This document shows, one piece after another, positions 29,379 to 39,900 of a DNA stretch of 64,000 nt (positions are counted from its first letter, which is position 1; each line of letters begins with the position of its first letter). Origin of the DNA: Cycloclasticus sp. (GTDB taxonomy: Bacteria > Pseudomonadota > Gammaproteobacteria > Methylococcales > Cycloclasticaceae); assembly GCA_040743155.1 (NCBI GenBank), contig JBFLJU010000001.1, forward strand, positions 1,674,001 to 1,738,000, in the 5' to 3' direction. The notes below the pieces were generated by a model that saw only the letters and a program-made list of their open reading frames with translations, made no database searches and was not told the DNA's origin. Both the position numbers and the translations under genes were made by a program.

Positions 29379-29792
29379 ATGGTCAATAAAACAAATATAC
29401 AGTCTGTTAAATATTTACTGAGAGAACATGGCATTACGCCTACTCAGCAGCGTGTTGAGATTGCAAATTTTTTATTCCAAAAGCAACAACACGTCAGTGC
29501 GGATCAAATATTATCCAATCTCAATCAGGGGGATCAGCCCGTCTCAAAAGCCACTGTGTACAACACTCTCGGCTTATTCGCCGATAAAGGTTTGCTACGT
29601 GAAGTCATTATCGACCCCAACAAAGTTTTTTACGACACCAACACCAAGCATCACCACCATTTTTATAATACCGCCACCAGTACATTAACGGATATAAAAA
29701 ATACTGACATCATCATCGAAAATCTGCCCAAACTTCCAGCCGGAACTGACTTTCAATCCGTTGATGTAATCATTAAAGTCCGCAATAAGTAA
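29379..29792 (+). CDS. Fur-family regulator, Irr-like
   Basis: This 137-residue regulator has the Fur winged helix (HGITPTQQRVEIANFLF, SKATVYNTLGLFADKGLLRE). It lacks the CXXC zinc pairs of ordinary Fur and PerR. A His cluster DTNTKHHHHFYN, then IIIENLPKLPAGTDFQSVDVII, closely follows the alphaproteobacterial Irr pattern, where the His run participates in heme-dependent control of iron genes. The second ATG (29379) has AAGG at suitable spacing and is preferred. It lies 53 bp after thiO and before tRNA-Thr. Confidence 0.8.
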   Translation: MVNKTNIQSVKYLLREHGITPTQQRVEIANFLFQKQQHVSADQILSNLNQGDQPVSKATVYNTLGLFADKGLLREVIIDPNKVFYDTNTKHHHHFYNTATSTLTDIKNTDIIIENLPKLPAGTDFQSVDVIIKVRNK

Positions 29793-29840
29793 ACAACTTG
29801 TCGTTCCTTTAATATTTCCCTATACTTTCACGTCCTTTTG

Positions 29841-29916
29841 GCCGATGTAGCTCAGTTGGTAGAGCACCTCATTCGTAATGAGTAGGTCGGCGGTTCGAAT
29901 CCGCCCATTGGCTCCA
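29841..29916 (+). tRNA. tRNA-Thr (anticodon CGT)
   Basis: The 76-nt cloverleaf starts GCCGATG and ends CATTGGCTCCA with an encoded CCA. The anticodon loop TTCGTAA gives CGT, and the T-loop is GTTCGAATC. It stands alone between the Irr-like gene and the YheT gene. Confidence 0.97.
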
Positions 29917-29924
29917 CGCTAACC

Positions 29925-30914
29925 TTATCGTTTCTTCAAACTATCCAAAAAATTAGGGACTCTTTGCTCTAACCAAAAGCCCAACTCGTCGTTTTCTAAT
30001 CGACTTATAAAACCCACATGCCCACCGTTATCCACTACCTCTAATTGCGTGGTTGGCGACAGCAATTCTAGCTCAGGTATAACAGACGGTGTTAGAAATG
30101 GGTCGTCCTTTGCTTGAACCAATAATGTGTTGGTTTGGATGTCTTTTAAAAAGCCAATCGAACTGTTTTTTTTGTAATAGTCATGCACATCATCAAAGGC
30201 ATGTAGACGAGCGACAACATGGTCATCAAACTCCCAGAATGACTTTATCCAAGAAATATCACCCAAAGCTTCCAACTTCTTTGCCTCATTTAACAAGTTA
30301 TTTGCTTTAAAGAAATTTAATTTATTTAATAACTTCTTTTTCATCTCGCTAATTAGATGATAACGATAGATTCTAGATAAGCCCTGATCAACTCTATCCG
30401 CACAATTGGCTAACTTGAACGGCACGGAAATGGCGACCGCCCCGCTTATGTCTAACTCGCTGGCTTTTTCGGCTAACCACTTAAGCATGATATTTCCTCC
30501 CAATGAGAAACCCACGGTGTAGATGGCCGTTTGTGGATTTTTATTTCGAATATTTTGATACAGTTGATTGATGTCTTGCGTAAAGCCAGCATGATAACTT
30601 GCCGCTTTTAGGTTGGGTTCACCACTACATGCACGGAAATTAATGGCTGCCGTTGTATAGCCCTCCTGCGTTAATATATCTTGCATGCCTAAAATATAAT
30701 GAGAGCTAGAACACCCCGTTAGACCGTGCATTAAGATAACGATTCCTTTTTCGCCATCTCCGTACCAATCCACATCAAAAAAGTCGTCATCGGGCGTTAC
30801 ACAGCGCTCTCTTTGACGAATTAAATTGGGTACCTTTCTAAAAATAAAGGGCCACATCGTTTGAACATGTCCGTTCGATAACCATTTAGCAGGCGTGAAA
30901 CTATCTGACATCAT
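29925..30914 (-). CDS. YheT-family alpha/beta hydrolase
   Basis: The 329-residue protein carries the family N-terminus WLSNGHVQTMWPFIFR, an oxyanion segment LMHGLTGCSSSHYI, the nucleophile elbow GFSLGGNIMLKW and a terminal His in NGGHVGF. Relatives are membrane-associated esterases of uncertain physiological substrate. Its ATG overlaps the msrQ stop, so it is translationally coupled to msrPQ. Confidence 0.88.
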   Translation of the reverse strand: MMSDSFTPAKWLSNGHVQTMWPFIFRKVPNLIRQRERCVTPDDDFFDVDWYGDGEKGIVILMHGLTGCSSSHYILGMQDILTQEGYTTAAINFRACSGEPNLKAASYHAGFTQDINQLYQNIRNKNPQTAIYTVGFSLGGNIMLKWLAEKASELDISGAVAISVPFKLANCADRVDQGLSRIYRYHLISEMKKKLLNKLNFFKANNLLNEAKKLEALGDISWIKSFWEFDDHVVARLHAFDDVHDYYKKNSSIGFLKDIQTNTLLVQAKDDPFLTPSVIPELELLSPTTQLEVVDNGGHVGFISRLENDELGFWLEQRVPNFLDSLKKR

Positions 30915-31537
30915 TAGGCCTTTTCCGAAAAGGCTTGAAACATTTTCTTAAACATTGGCCACCTAAAGGCTAACAAAATTGATAGTAAGACGGCGTAAAT
31001 TAACGGCTCGACGTAATCTAGTTTTGTTAACCAGAAGAAATGGACAACCCCCAGAATGCCCACCAAATAGATAACTTTATGCAGCGAGGACCATGACTTC
31101 CCCATCCTGCGCATCATGCCGGCCGTCGAGGTTACTGCTAGCGGTATCAGTAATAAGTACGCAAGTATGCCTAAAATAATATAGGGGCTTTCAGGCACAT
31201 CTTCGATCATATTAGCAAGATTAAGCGACTGATCCAGCACCAACCAAACCAGCATGTGCAAACTGGCATAAAAGAAACTAAATAAGCCGAACATGCGGCG
31301 GAAACGTATCGGCACCGGTGAATGCAACAAGCGTTGTAACGGCGTCATAGCCAATGTGATGAGCAGAAAACGTAGGGTCCAATCACCCGTTCTAAAGTGT
31401 AGTGTTTGAATGGGGTCTGCGCCAAGTAAGTTGTTCACCGTATCCCACGTGATAAGACAAGACGGCAGTAAACACACACTAAAAACGACCGTTTTTAAAC
31501 CAGCTAATTGAGTCTTAGAAAGCCTTTTTCTTGCCAC
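30914..31537 (-). CDS. msrQ: MsrPQ heme-binding membrane subunit MsrQ
   Basis: This 207-residue six-helix membrane protein is of the ferric-reductase-like YedZ family. Conserved heme-ligand histidines lie in FYASLHMLVWL and GVVHFFWL, and the LHKVIYLVG segment is typical. It passes quinone-derived electrons to periplasmic MsrP. It lies 15 bp after msrP. Confidence 0.94.
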   Translation of the reverse strand: MARKRLSKTQLAGLKTVVFSVCLLPSCLITWDTVNNLLGADPIQTLHFRTGDWTLRFLLITLAMTPLQRLLHSPVPIRFRRMFGLFSFFYASLHMLVWLVLDQSLNLANMIEDVPESPYIILGILAYLLLIPLAVTSTAGMMRRMGKSWSSLHKVIYLVGILGVVHFFWLTKLDYVEPLIYAVLLSILLAFRWPMFKKMFQAFSEKA

Positions 31538-31552
31538 TGACTTGATAGCCTT

Positions 31553-32521
31553 TTAGAAGAATTTTTTTAAGTTCATGCCTTTGTATAAACTCGCCACCTG
31601 TTCACCATAGCCATTAAATATTTCTGTCTCCCTTTTGGGCGTAAACAATGACGCACCAATGATACGTTCGCGACGTTGGCTCCACCTTGGGTGAGGCACC
31701 TGCGGGTTCACATTCGCAAAAAAACCGTATTCGTTTTTAGCCCCCTCATTCCATGATGTTTTTGGCATGTGTTCGGTTAACCTGATTTTTACGATGGATT
31801 TGATACTTTTAAAGCCGTACTTCCAAGGCACAATCAGTCTCAACGGTGCACCGTTTTGATTCGGCATTTCTTCTCCATACAGCCCCGTTGCCATCAATGT
31901 GAGTGGGTTCATTGCTTCGTCCATTCGCAACCCTTCAACATAGGGCCATTTTAAGGTACGGCGCTTTTGCCCTGGCATCTGTTCAGGGTCATACAGGGTA
32001 GTAAATTCAACGTATTTTGCTTTCGATGTTGGCTCCATTTGTCTAATCAGTTCAGACAAAGAAAACCCTATCCACGGCACAACCATTGACCACGCCTCCA
32101 CGCAGCGTAAACGATAGATGCGTTCTTCTAACTGCTGGCGCTTCAAAATATCTTCTAAGTTATAGATGCCCGGTTTACCTACTTCACCTTCGACGGTCAC
32201 ACTCCAAGGCTTAGTTTTAAGCAAATGCGCATTAACAGCAGGGTCACCTTTTGCCGTGCCAAATTCGTAAAAATTATTATAGGTTGTTACATATTCGTAG
32301 GGGGTGAGTTTTTCATTAAGCGAGAAAATACTTTTTTTATAGTTCTCTATTTTATTGCCTGCCCATAAGGTGCTTGGTGCCAAACCACTCGCTAACATAA
32401 TGCTTGAGCTCTGCGCCAAAAACTGTCGGCGTGATTTAGATATGAGCGAGCGGCTACTATAAAAATCTTCCTTGGGCGTTATATCATTTTCACTGAATAA
32501 GGCCGGTTTTTTTATGAGCAT
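31553..32521 (-). CDS. msrP: periplasmic methionine-sulfoxide reductase catalytic subunit MsrP
   Basis: The 322-residue molybdoprotein has a Tat signal ([10 protein letters not shown] near residues 28-37 followed by a hydrophobic stretch). The molybdenum-ligand Cys lies in [15 protein letters not shown]. It repairs oxidised methionines in envelope proteins. The N-terminal region before the twin arginines is longer than usual, with no better downstream start. Confidence 0.94.
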   Translation of the reverse strand: MLIKKPALFSENDITPKEDFYSSRSLISKSRRQFLAQSSSIMLASGLAPSTLWAGNKIENYKKSIFSLNEKLTPYEYVTTYNNFYEFGTAKGDPAVNAHLLKTKPWSVTVEGEVGKPGIYNLEDILKRQQLEERIYRLRCVEAWSMVVPWIGFSLSELIRQMEPTSKAKYVEFTTLYDPEQMPGQKRRTLKWPYVEGLRMDEAMNPLTLMATGLYGEEMPNQNGAPLRLIVPWKYGFKSIKSIVKIRLTEHMPKTSWNEGAKNEYGFFANVNPQVPHPRWSQRRERIIGASLFTPKRETEIFNGYGEQVASLYKGMNLKKFF

Positions 32522-32688
32522 TTGTTTTCCTAATACGTCATGGGGTTATTCTGTAGACCCTATCCTACCGCAAATCCTTTCACACAGAATAAAACGGAGC
32601 TGCAGCTCCACTTTCTCCGTTATGCATACAATTAGCCCTTATTGCTAACTTTAATGCGCTATGGAAGCGCTGGTTATATTTCCAGGTA

Positions 32689-34014
32689 CTAAATTGATTT
32701 CTTCTCATGATTACGAATTAGAAATGATGCCGCTGCAGTGATGAAGCACAGGCCACCAAAAACAATGAAATTAATATTCAGCCCAAACGAAGCGGTAACG
32801 AGTGCGCCAGCAACCAATGGGCCTATGATCGAGCCCGCACGCCCAACACCAAGAGCCCAACCCACACCCGTTGAACGAATATGCGTGGGATACATATAAC
32901 TGGATAATGCATTTAAACTGACCTGGCCTCCAACGATAAAAAACCCAGCAAAAAAACTCAATAGCATCACCAAGTTTATTGAAGAGCCTAATTGACCAAC
33001 CGCTATCATGCTGACCCCACCCAAGACAAAGCAGCTTGATAGTAACGCTTTAGTCCCTATAACACGGACTAACCTAGAAAATACAAACGGTGCAACCGCC
33101 CCGCCTATATTTAGCACCACCACCGTTATAGTCGCTTGACTTAAATCATAGCCAGCCTGAACCAACAAAGTTGGAATCCAACTGTATAAAAAGTACGCAA
33201 CCATCAAATTAAAGAAAAACACACTCCATAACAGCAAGGTATCTCTTGCCCTTCCCTCCAAAAACAAGGCCTTAACGCTAAAGTGCTTTTCTTCCTCAAT
33301 ATGGTGAGCAAAGACTGATGTATCAGACACCACCTCATTAGAATCAATTTTACGGGCTATTTTCCGCAACAAATCATCATTATCACTGGCGTGTTCAACT
33401 AAAAAGCGCGGCGATTCAGGCAGCCATATCAGTAACACAAAGGCTAATATTACTGGCATTAAACCGCCGACATAAAACAAGGATGACCAACCAAACATTG
33501 GAATAAGTTGGCCCGCTAACAAGCCACCGGTGATACCACCAATTGGCATACCTAAAAAAATAACCGCTACCGCCAAATTTCGGTGTTTAGTTGATACATA
33601 TTCAGTTATTAGCGCGGTCACATTTGGCATTGCACCACCTAGACCCAAGCCCGTAACGAATCTTAAAACCAGTAATTCATCATAGGTTTTAACAAAGCCC
33701 GTTAATAGCGTACATAAACCAAATATAAATACGCTACCAATAACAGCATTACGCCGGCCATATTTATCACCTATTGGCCCTAGTATTAATGCACCTATCA
33801 TCATCCCGGCTAAACCAGCAGAAAAAACGAAACCCAATTCACTTTTTTCTATCTGCAAAGCCTCGCTGATGGCAGGCGCTGCAAAAGCAATCGCTAATAC
33901 ATCAAAGCCATCAAACACAATAACCAAGGCACAAAAAAACATGACTACTTTTTGAAAAGTTCCGAGTGGGCTTTGCTCAATAATGTCGCCCATTTCTAAT
34001 ACTTCTTGTTTCAT
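32689..34014 (-). CDS. MFS transporter, aromatic acid:H+ symporter type
   Basis: The 441-residue protein has twelve predicted membrane helices. The first contains VIVFDGFDVLAIAFAAPAI, the acidic DGxD motif of the AAHS group (PcaK, BenK, MhpT). Loop 2-3 GPIGDKYGRRNA is the general MFS signature. Substrates in this group are benzoate-like acids, but the specific substrate cannot be told. It overlaps the upstream luciferase-domain gene by 4 bp. Confidence 0.85.
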   Translation of the reverse strand: MKQEVLEMGDIIEQSPLGTFQKVVMFFCALVIVFDGFDVLAIAFAAPAISEALQIEKSELGFVFSAGLAGMMIGALILGPIGDKYGRRNAVIGSVFIFGLCTLLTGFVKTYDELLVLRFVTGLGLGGAMPNVTALITEYVSTKHRNLAVAVIFLGMPIGGITGGLLAGQLIPMFGWSSLFYVGGLMPVILAFVLLIWLPESPRFLVEHASDNDDLLRKIARKIDSNEVVSDTSVFAHHIEEEKHFSVKALFLEGRARDTLLLWSVFFFNLMVAYFLYSWIPTLLVQAGYDLSQATITVVVLNIGGAVAPFVFSRLVRVIGTKALLSSCFVLGGVSMIAVGQLGSSINLVMLLSFFAGFFIVGGQVSLNALSSYMYPTHIRSTGVGWALGVGRAGSIIGPLVAGALVTASFGLNINFIVFGGLCFITAAASFLIRNHEKKSI

Positions 34015-34487
34015 ACACCCCTCTCGTTTTTTTTAATTGCATTATTAAATGACGCTTCAACGATGCTTAACACCGTTGCAATTTCTTCACTATTTCTTGG
34101 TCCGTACACCAACACAACCGTTTCAGGAATTGGCCCCATTCCAGCCAATGGGTGCTTCTCACCCCATTGTTTATCGATCACCTGATGGAAATCCGCTGCT
34201 GACAAAACCATATGCAAGCTGCCGTCATAGGCAGGGTGAACGTGTGCAAACTCGCGGCCAATCATAAAACTGTCTGCGCAATTGCACGCTTGACCTTCAT
34301 TCAACCAGAGCGCCTCGGCACCGGGCACTGAAATAATACTGGGCCTGCGAGACACATGATCTAGCTTAAACAACTGTTCTTTAAATTGTTGATGCATTTC
34401 AATATCAGGGTTTTGCGTCAACTGCTCATGAGGATTGGTGTTAGTCGTTTCCGGACGTTCCCCTTCTCTAACGGGTATATTTAGCAT
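34011..34487 (-). CDS. luciferase-domain (DUF5519-like) protein
   Basis: This 158-residue cytoplasmic protein resembles the small luciferase-domain family. FAHVHPAYDGSLHMVLSAADF is followed by WGEKHPLAG, VVLVYGPRNSEEI and a C-terminal helix. Biochemical function is not known, and no cofactor motif is visible beyond the conserved histidines. It is the first gene of a two-gene unit with the aromatic-acid carrier (4-bp overlap), suggesting a role tied to uptake or use of that substrate. Confidence 0.7.
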   Translation of the reverse strand: MLNIPVREGERPETTNTNPHEQLTQNPDIEMHQQFKEQLFKLDHVSRRPSIISVPGAEALWLNEGQACNCADSFMIGREFAHVHPAYDGSLHMVLSAADFHQVIDKQWGEKHPLAGMGPIPETVVLVYGPRNSEEIATVLSIVEASFNNAIKKNERGV

Positions 34488-34542
34488 GTTTGTGTTTTAT
34501 AATTTGATGTAACAAAAATTTAACATATATTATCATTATCTT

Positions 34543-35037
34543 ATGAGTCGTTACCGCCCACCTGCACCGCCAAAATCACCTTACATTACAAAAAAAGGTT
34601 TCGAACAATTACAAGCCGAAGAAAAGAGCTTATGGCTCAAACGCCGTCCGGTAGTTACAGCCTTATCTGCCGCCGCCGCAGAAGGCGATCGCTCTGAAAA
34701 TGCCGAGTTCATTTACCGCAAAAAGGAGCTTCGCGAAATTGACCGACGTATTCGATACTTGCAAAAGCGCTTACCGAATTTAACAGTGGTTTCGGAAAAG
34801 CCAACTAATTTAGATCAAATTTTCTTTTCCGCCATCACGACATTAGAGGATGAAGAAGGTAATGAAACGACTTACCGCATCGTCGGCCCAGATGAAGTCG
34901 ACCAGCAAGCGAACTACATTAGCATGGACTCACCCGTTGCCAAGGCATTATTCAAAAAGCGCTTGGATGACGAAGTAACCGTCACCACGCCTGCTGGCAA
35001 GATCAGCTACGTCATCATTGATATCCAATATGAATAA
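34543..35037 (+). CDS. greB: transcription elongation factor GreB
   Basis: This 164-residue factor rescues backtracked RNA polymerase. The N-terminal coiled coil has the catalytic acidic tip (AAEGDRSENAEF). The C-terminal FKBP-like domain includes ISMDSPVAKALFKK and DDEVTVTTPAG. The start YITKKGFEQLQAEEKSLW and the basic coil fit GreB better than GreA. Confidence 0.95.
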   Translation: MSRYRPPAPPKSPYITKKGFEQLQAEEKSLWLKRRPVVTALSAAAAEGDRSENAEFIYRKKELREIDRRIRYLQKRLPNLTVVSEKPTNLDQIFFSAITTLEDEEGNETTYRIVGPDEVDQQANYISMDSPVAKALFKKRLDDEVTVTTPAGKISYVIIDIQYE

Positions 35038-35515
35038 GGTCAATTGCCCTTGTGGTTCCTTAAGACCGTACGATGATTGCTGCGGCTTATTCATTAGCAA
35101 AGGGCTTAGCCCTAAAACAGCTGAACAGTTAATGCGTTCACGCTTTAGTGCTTTTTACCTCGCTAAATTTCAATACATCGTTGATACGGAACACGTGTCT
35201 AAACGACACAATACCGACATATCCGAGCTAAAAAAAGATCAAAGCGGCATCACTTGGATTCAACTGATCATTCATCGAACAGCCGGTGGATCACAAGAAG
35301 ATACAGACGGCATGGTTGAATTCTCCGCTTTCTTTAATGAAAACAACCAGTTTTATGAACTGCGAGAAACATCACAATTTGCCAATGAAAATGGCACTTG
35401 GTTTTATCTAGATGGTAAGTCTGCCATCCAAGCCATTAACCTTACGTTCAAGAGAAATTCCCCGTGTTGGTGTCGTAGCGGAAAAAAATATAAAAAATGC
35501 CATGCAATGATGTAA
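35030..35515 (+). CDS. YchJ-family SEC-C protein
   Basis: The 161-residue protein has SEC-C zinc motifs at both ends: CPCGSLRPYDDCCG at the N-terminus and CWCRSGKKYKKCH at the C-terminus. A central NTF2-like domain starts MRSRFSAFYLAKFQYIVDTE. Function is uncharacterised. The ATG at 35030 lies inside the greB end (8-bp overlap) and is preferred over a TTG four codons upstream. Confidence 0.88.
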   Translation: MNKVNCPCGSLRPYDDCCGLFISKGLSPKTAEQLMRSRFSAFYLAKFQYIVDTEHVSKRHNTDISELKKDQSGITWIQLIIHRTAGGSQEDTDGMVEFSAFFNENNQFYELRETSQFANENGTWFYLDGKSAIQAINLTFKRNSPCWCRSGKKYKKCHAMM

Positions 35516-35588
35516 GTAATTGTATTTGTACTTGAATCCTTCGCCCGAACGCGCATAATCAAGTCGCAAACACTTACTTTCATGAACC

Positions 35589-36575
35589 ATGAACCAACAT
35601 AATAAAAAAGTAACGTCATCAAAAAAACATGACACTTTTGCAGCATCAAGTGTTTTAGACAGCATTGCTATTCCAACCTTTGCGATTAATGTTGAACATA
35701 AAATAACGCATTGGAATAGAGCCATCGAGAAGGCGTCAGGCCTACTTGCTAAAGATATGATTGGCACCACAAACCAATGGAAACCATTCTACCCTAACCC
35801 TCGTCCCACCATGTCCGACCTTATCGTCGAGGGCGCCAAAGATGAGTCCGTTGAACGCTTTTATACAAATAAATTTCACAAGTCTAACGTTCTAGAAAAC
35901 GCATACGAAGCTGAAGATTTTTTCCCTGCAATGGGTAGCGGTGAATGGCTTTCGTTCACCGCAGCACCCATACTGGATACTGACAACAACATTATAGGTG
36001 CCGTTGAAACGTTAACCATTATTAGCGACCGAAAACACGCTGAACTAGAATTAATTATTAGCCAACAGAAATATCGTGAACTCAGTACCTTAGATGATTT
36101 AACTCAATTATTTAACCCTCGGCATTTCTTTGTAAAAATAGAAGAAGAAATTGACCGTTGTAACCGTTACAGTCAGACTTTATCTATTTGTATGTTAGAT
36201 TTAGATAACTTTAAAGGTATTAATGACGCGTACGGTCATCAATTTGGAAACCTCATCCTCACCGAGTTTGCGAAAATTATAAAAACAAATATCCGCCAGG
36301 TTGATATAGCCTTTCGCTACGGCGGTGAAGAATTTATTATCTTATTCCCCTTTGTTATCGCCAATCACGCCGCCACCGTAGTTGAAAAAATTCGAGTTCA
36401 ATTTGAACAAGTTGACTTCAAAACTGATGACAACGCCGTTATTAATGTAACGACTAGCGCTGGCCTTGCCACTTATGGCTCTAAAGAAGGTAAAGACAGT
36501 TTGATTAAAAGAGCAGATAAGGCCATGTACCAGTCAAAATCTGCTGGCAAAAATAAAATCACCATTGCTGATTAA
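35589..36575 (+). CDS. PAS-GGDEF diguanylate cyclase
   Basis: The 328-residue protein has a PAS-like sensor near residues 20-150 (DSIAIPTFAINVEHKITHWN, ending AVETLTIISDRKHAE). A GGDEF domain follows with active site FRYGGEEFIIL. The RxxD inhibitory site (RQVD) lies five residues before GGEEF, so product feedback is expected. There is no EAL domain and no membrane helix. It would make cyclic di-GMP, the signal controlling LapA-type adhesins, but is far from the adhesin gene. Confidence 0.92.
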   Translation: MNQHNKKVTSSKKHDTFAASSVLDSIAIPTFAINVEHKITHWNRAIEKASGLLAKDMIGTTNQWKPFYPNPRPTMSDLIVEGAKDESVERFYTNKFHKSNVLENAYEAEDFFPAMGSGEWLSFTAAPILDTDNNIIGAVETLTIISDRKHAELELIISQQKYRELSTLDDLTQLFNPRHFFVKIEEEIDRCNRYSQTLSICMLDLDNFKGINDAYGHQFGNLILTEFAKIIKTNIRQVDIAFRYGGEEFIILFPFVIANHAATVVEKIRVQFEQVDFKTDDNAVINVTTSAGLATYGSKEGKDSLIKRADKAMYQSKSAGKNKITIAD

Positions 36576-36648
36576 GCACACTTTTAAATACAATCAGGCT
36601 TACCCTAGCAAGTGAGCATTACATCATCGATGACGAAACGTAGAAAAT

Positions 36649-36855
36649 ATGGATTCTAACGACTTTGGGTTATGGGCAATGTTTGCCTTTTGGGCTAGTG
36701 CTATTGGAGGCATTATGCTCGCAATTAAGTGGGCGAATAAAAGGGGCAAAAAAAGCCCCGCACCACCATCTATCATTATCGAGTCACTCAAGAAACGATT
36801 AGCGGAAGGCGAAATAAGCGAAGAAGAGTATCAACGTCGCCTACGTGATCTCTAA
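36649..36855 (+). CDS. small SHOCT-domain membrane protein
   Basis: The 68-residue protein has one N-terminal membrane helix (LWAMFAFWASAIGGIMLAIKW), a basic linker and a C-terminal SHOCT motif (LKKRLAEGEISEEEYQRRLRDL). SHOCT segments are thought to mediate oligomerisation. Function is unknown. It is convergent with purL. Confidence 0.75.
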   Translation: MDSNDFGLWAMFAFWASAIGGIMLAIKWANKRGKKSPAPPSIIIESLKKRLAEGEISEEEYQRRLRDL

Positions 36856-36967
36856 GCCACGCTCTGTCAACGAAACATCGCATGCGGGGCTTCATAACCT
36901 CAGCCCCAACCAACACCTCTGCGCATTATTCTATTTAATGCAAAATTTATCCGCTAACGAGTGCTTA

Positions 36968-39900
36968 CTAACCCACCCACTGACGGGCATTCCTAAACAT
37001 TCTCATCCACGCACCGTCTTCTGACCAATCATCTGGTGACCAGCTATTTTGTACGGCTCTGAAGCAACGTTCTGGGTGCGGCATCATAATAGTAAAGCGA
37101 CCATCATCCGTGGTTAAGCCGGTAACGCCTTGCGCCGATCCATTCGGATTAAACGGGAACTGCTCCGTTACTTCACCTTCGTGATCGATGTATCTCAGAG
37201 CGATATGGCCCTTTACGCCTTCATTTTTGAACTCCGCGCGACCCTCGCCGTGTGCTATCGCAACCGGCATTTGTGAACCTTCCATGCCAGACAATAAAAT
37301 AGAGGGAGATTGCTGAATTTCAACCATTGCAACTCGTGCTTCAAATTGCTCGGATTCATTTCTTACAAAATGCGGCCAAGCTTGTGCGCCCGGAATAAGT
37401 TCACGCAAATTGGATAACATTTGGCAGCCATTACACACGCCTAATCCAAACGTATCTGGGCGATTAAAGAAGTCGCTAAATGTCGTACGCGCTTGCTCGT
37501 TAAATAAGATGGATTTCGCCCAACCTTCACCAGCACCTAAAACATCACCGTATGAGAAGCCTCCGCACGCCGCCAGACCGACAAATTCAGAGAGGTCTTT
37601 TTGCCCTGAAATAAGTTCACTCATATGAATATCGACGGACTCAAAGCCTGCCTTATCAAAGGCTGCCGCCATTTCAACGTGCCCGTTAACGCCCTGTTCG
37701 CGTAATATACAAACTTTTGGACGACTTTTCGATTCAATTAAATCTTTAACAATATTATTTTGCGGATCAAAACTTAACGCTGAAAACAAACCGTTATCGT
37801 CATTGTTGTTAATTCGATCAAACTCTTGTTGCGCGCAATTTGGGTTATCCCGTAACGATTGAATTTTATAACTGGTTTCAGACCACGCTTGTTGTAAGTC
37901 TGCACGCGACTCATCTAGCAACACGCTACCCTCGTGTTTAACGACGATACGTTGCGATTGATTAACTGAACCAATAACAGACACGCATTGAGCTAAGCCC
38001 CCTGCTGATAGAGTTGCAACAACGGCTGCTTCATCCGTCTTACGAACTTGAATAACCGCGCCCAGCTCTTCGTTAAATAAGCCACCGAGTAAATCTGCTT
38101 GTAGTTCTAACTCAATGCCACAACGGCCGGCAAAGGCCATTTCTGTTACGGTTGCCCATAAACCACCATCGGAACGGTCATGATAGGCCAATAATTTCCC
38201 GTCTTCATTTAATTGCTGAATGCCATTGAAGAAGACTTTGAAGGTTTCCGCATTATCTAAATCCGGTGCTTGTTCACCCAGCATTTGCTGTGTTTGTGCT
38301 AATACCGACCCACCCATGCGATTTTTACCCGCACCTAAGTCAATCAATACCAGGCTAGATTCTTGCTCTAATATTAACTGCGGCGTAAGTGTTTTACGTA
38401 CGTCTTTAACTGGAGAAAAGGCGGTAATAATCAACGACAACGGAGAGCTAACGGTTTTTTCCTCACCCTGCTCCTTCCACGACATTCTCATTGACATAGA
38501 GTCTTTGCCTACTGGAATCGCCAAGCCTAAACTTGGACACAGTTCCATACCCACGGTTTGCACGGTATCAAACAAGCTCGCGTCTTCACCTGGCTCGCCA
38601 CAAGCGGCCATCCAGTTAGCGGATAAACAAACTTCATCGAGACCTTTAATACTTGCCGCTGCTAAGTTGGTTAGGGCTTCACCTATCGCCATTCGACCGG
38701 ATGCTGGGCCATCAATCAACGCCAACGGCGTGCGCTCACCCAATGACATCGCTTCGCCAGTATAGTGATTAAAACCACTGTTAGTCACCGCCACATCGGC
38801 TACTGGAATTTGCCAAGGGCCAACCATTTGATCTCGCGCCACTAAGCCGGTCACCGAACGGTCACCGATATGAATCAAAAAGGATTTATCGGCCACCGCG
38901 GGGAAACGCAGCACTTGGTAAGCGGCTTGTTTTAGGTCGAAGGCTTGCGCATCAAACGTCGGCACATTGCTTGCCACGTGGCTAACGCTACGCTCCATTT
39001 TCGGTGGTTTACCGAATAATAAGGACATCGGTAAATCAATCGGCTGATTATCAAACAAACGATCATTCAGTACCAATTGCTCATCTGCCGTGGCTTCACC
39101 AATATGGGCAAATAAGCAGCGCTCGCGTGCGCACATCGCCTTAAATTCTTCTAAACGATCGGCTTTTAGCGCAATCACATAGCGTTCTTGAGATTCATTA
39201 CACCAAATTTGCATCGGCGATAAACTGCTATCTGCGCATAAAATATCACGTAATTCAAACCGTCCGCCCAAGTCACAATCGTGAATAATTTCAGGCACGG
39301 CGTTAGATAAACCACCCGCACCCACGTCGTGGATAGAAATAACCGGGGTGTTGTCGCCCATTGCGTTACAGGCTTCGATCACCTCTTGGCAACGGCGTTG
39401 CATTTCTGGATTTTCACGCTGCACCGAGGCAAAATCTAAATCTTCTGAGCCCTCGCTAGAGGTTTGTGACGATGCTGCGCCACCACCCAAGCCGATTAAC
39501 ATCGAGGGGCCACCCAAGACAATAATCGGTGAACCCGGTTCAATGCGTTGTTTTAGAGCGTGCATCGGGCGTACCGAGCCAACCCCGCCAGCCAACATAA
39601 TTGGTTTATGGTAACCACGCGCCTTCGCGCCTTCGCTGCCGGGTACATTTTGCTCGAAGGTCCTGAAGTAGCCAGTTAGGTTTGGTCGACCAAATTCATT
39701 ATTAAACGCTGCGCCACCTAGCGGGCCTTCCAACATAATATCGAGTGCTGAGGCGATACGCTCCGGCTTGCCAATACTTTGTTCCCAAGGTTGTGCATAA
39801 CCAGGAATATTCAAATGCGAGACGGTAAAGCCTGTTAACCCCGCCTTGGTACGTGAACCACGGCCGGTTGCGCCTTCATCGCGGATTTCACCACCCGAAC

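Noticed and set aside
29379-29792. Ordinary Fur or Zur
   Set aside because: The CXXC zinc pairs are missing and the His cluster and C-terminal pattern follow Irr.
36745-36765. GGGGC-A-rich-GCCCC hairpin as a terminator
   Set aside because: It lies within the SHOCT gene and lacks a following T-run.
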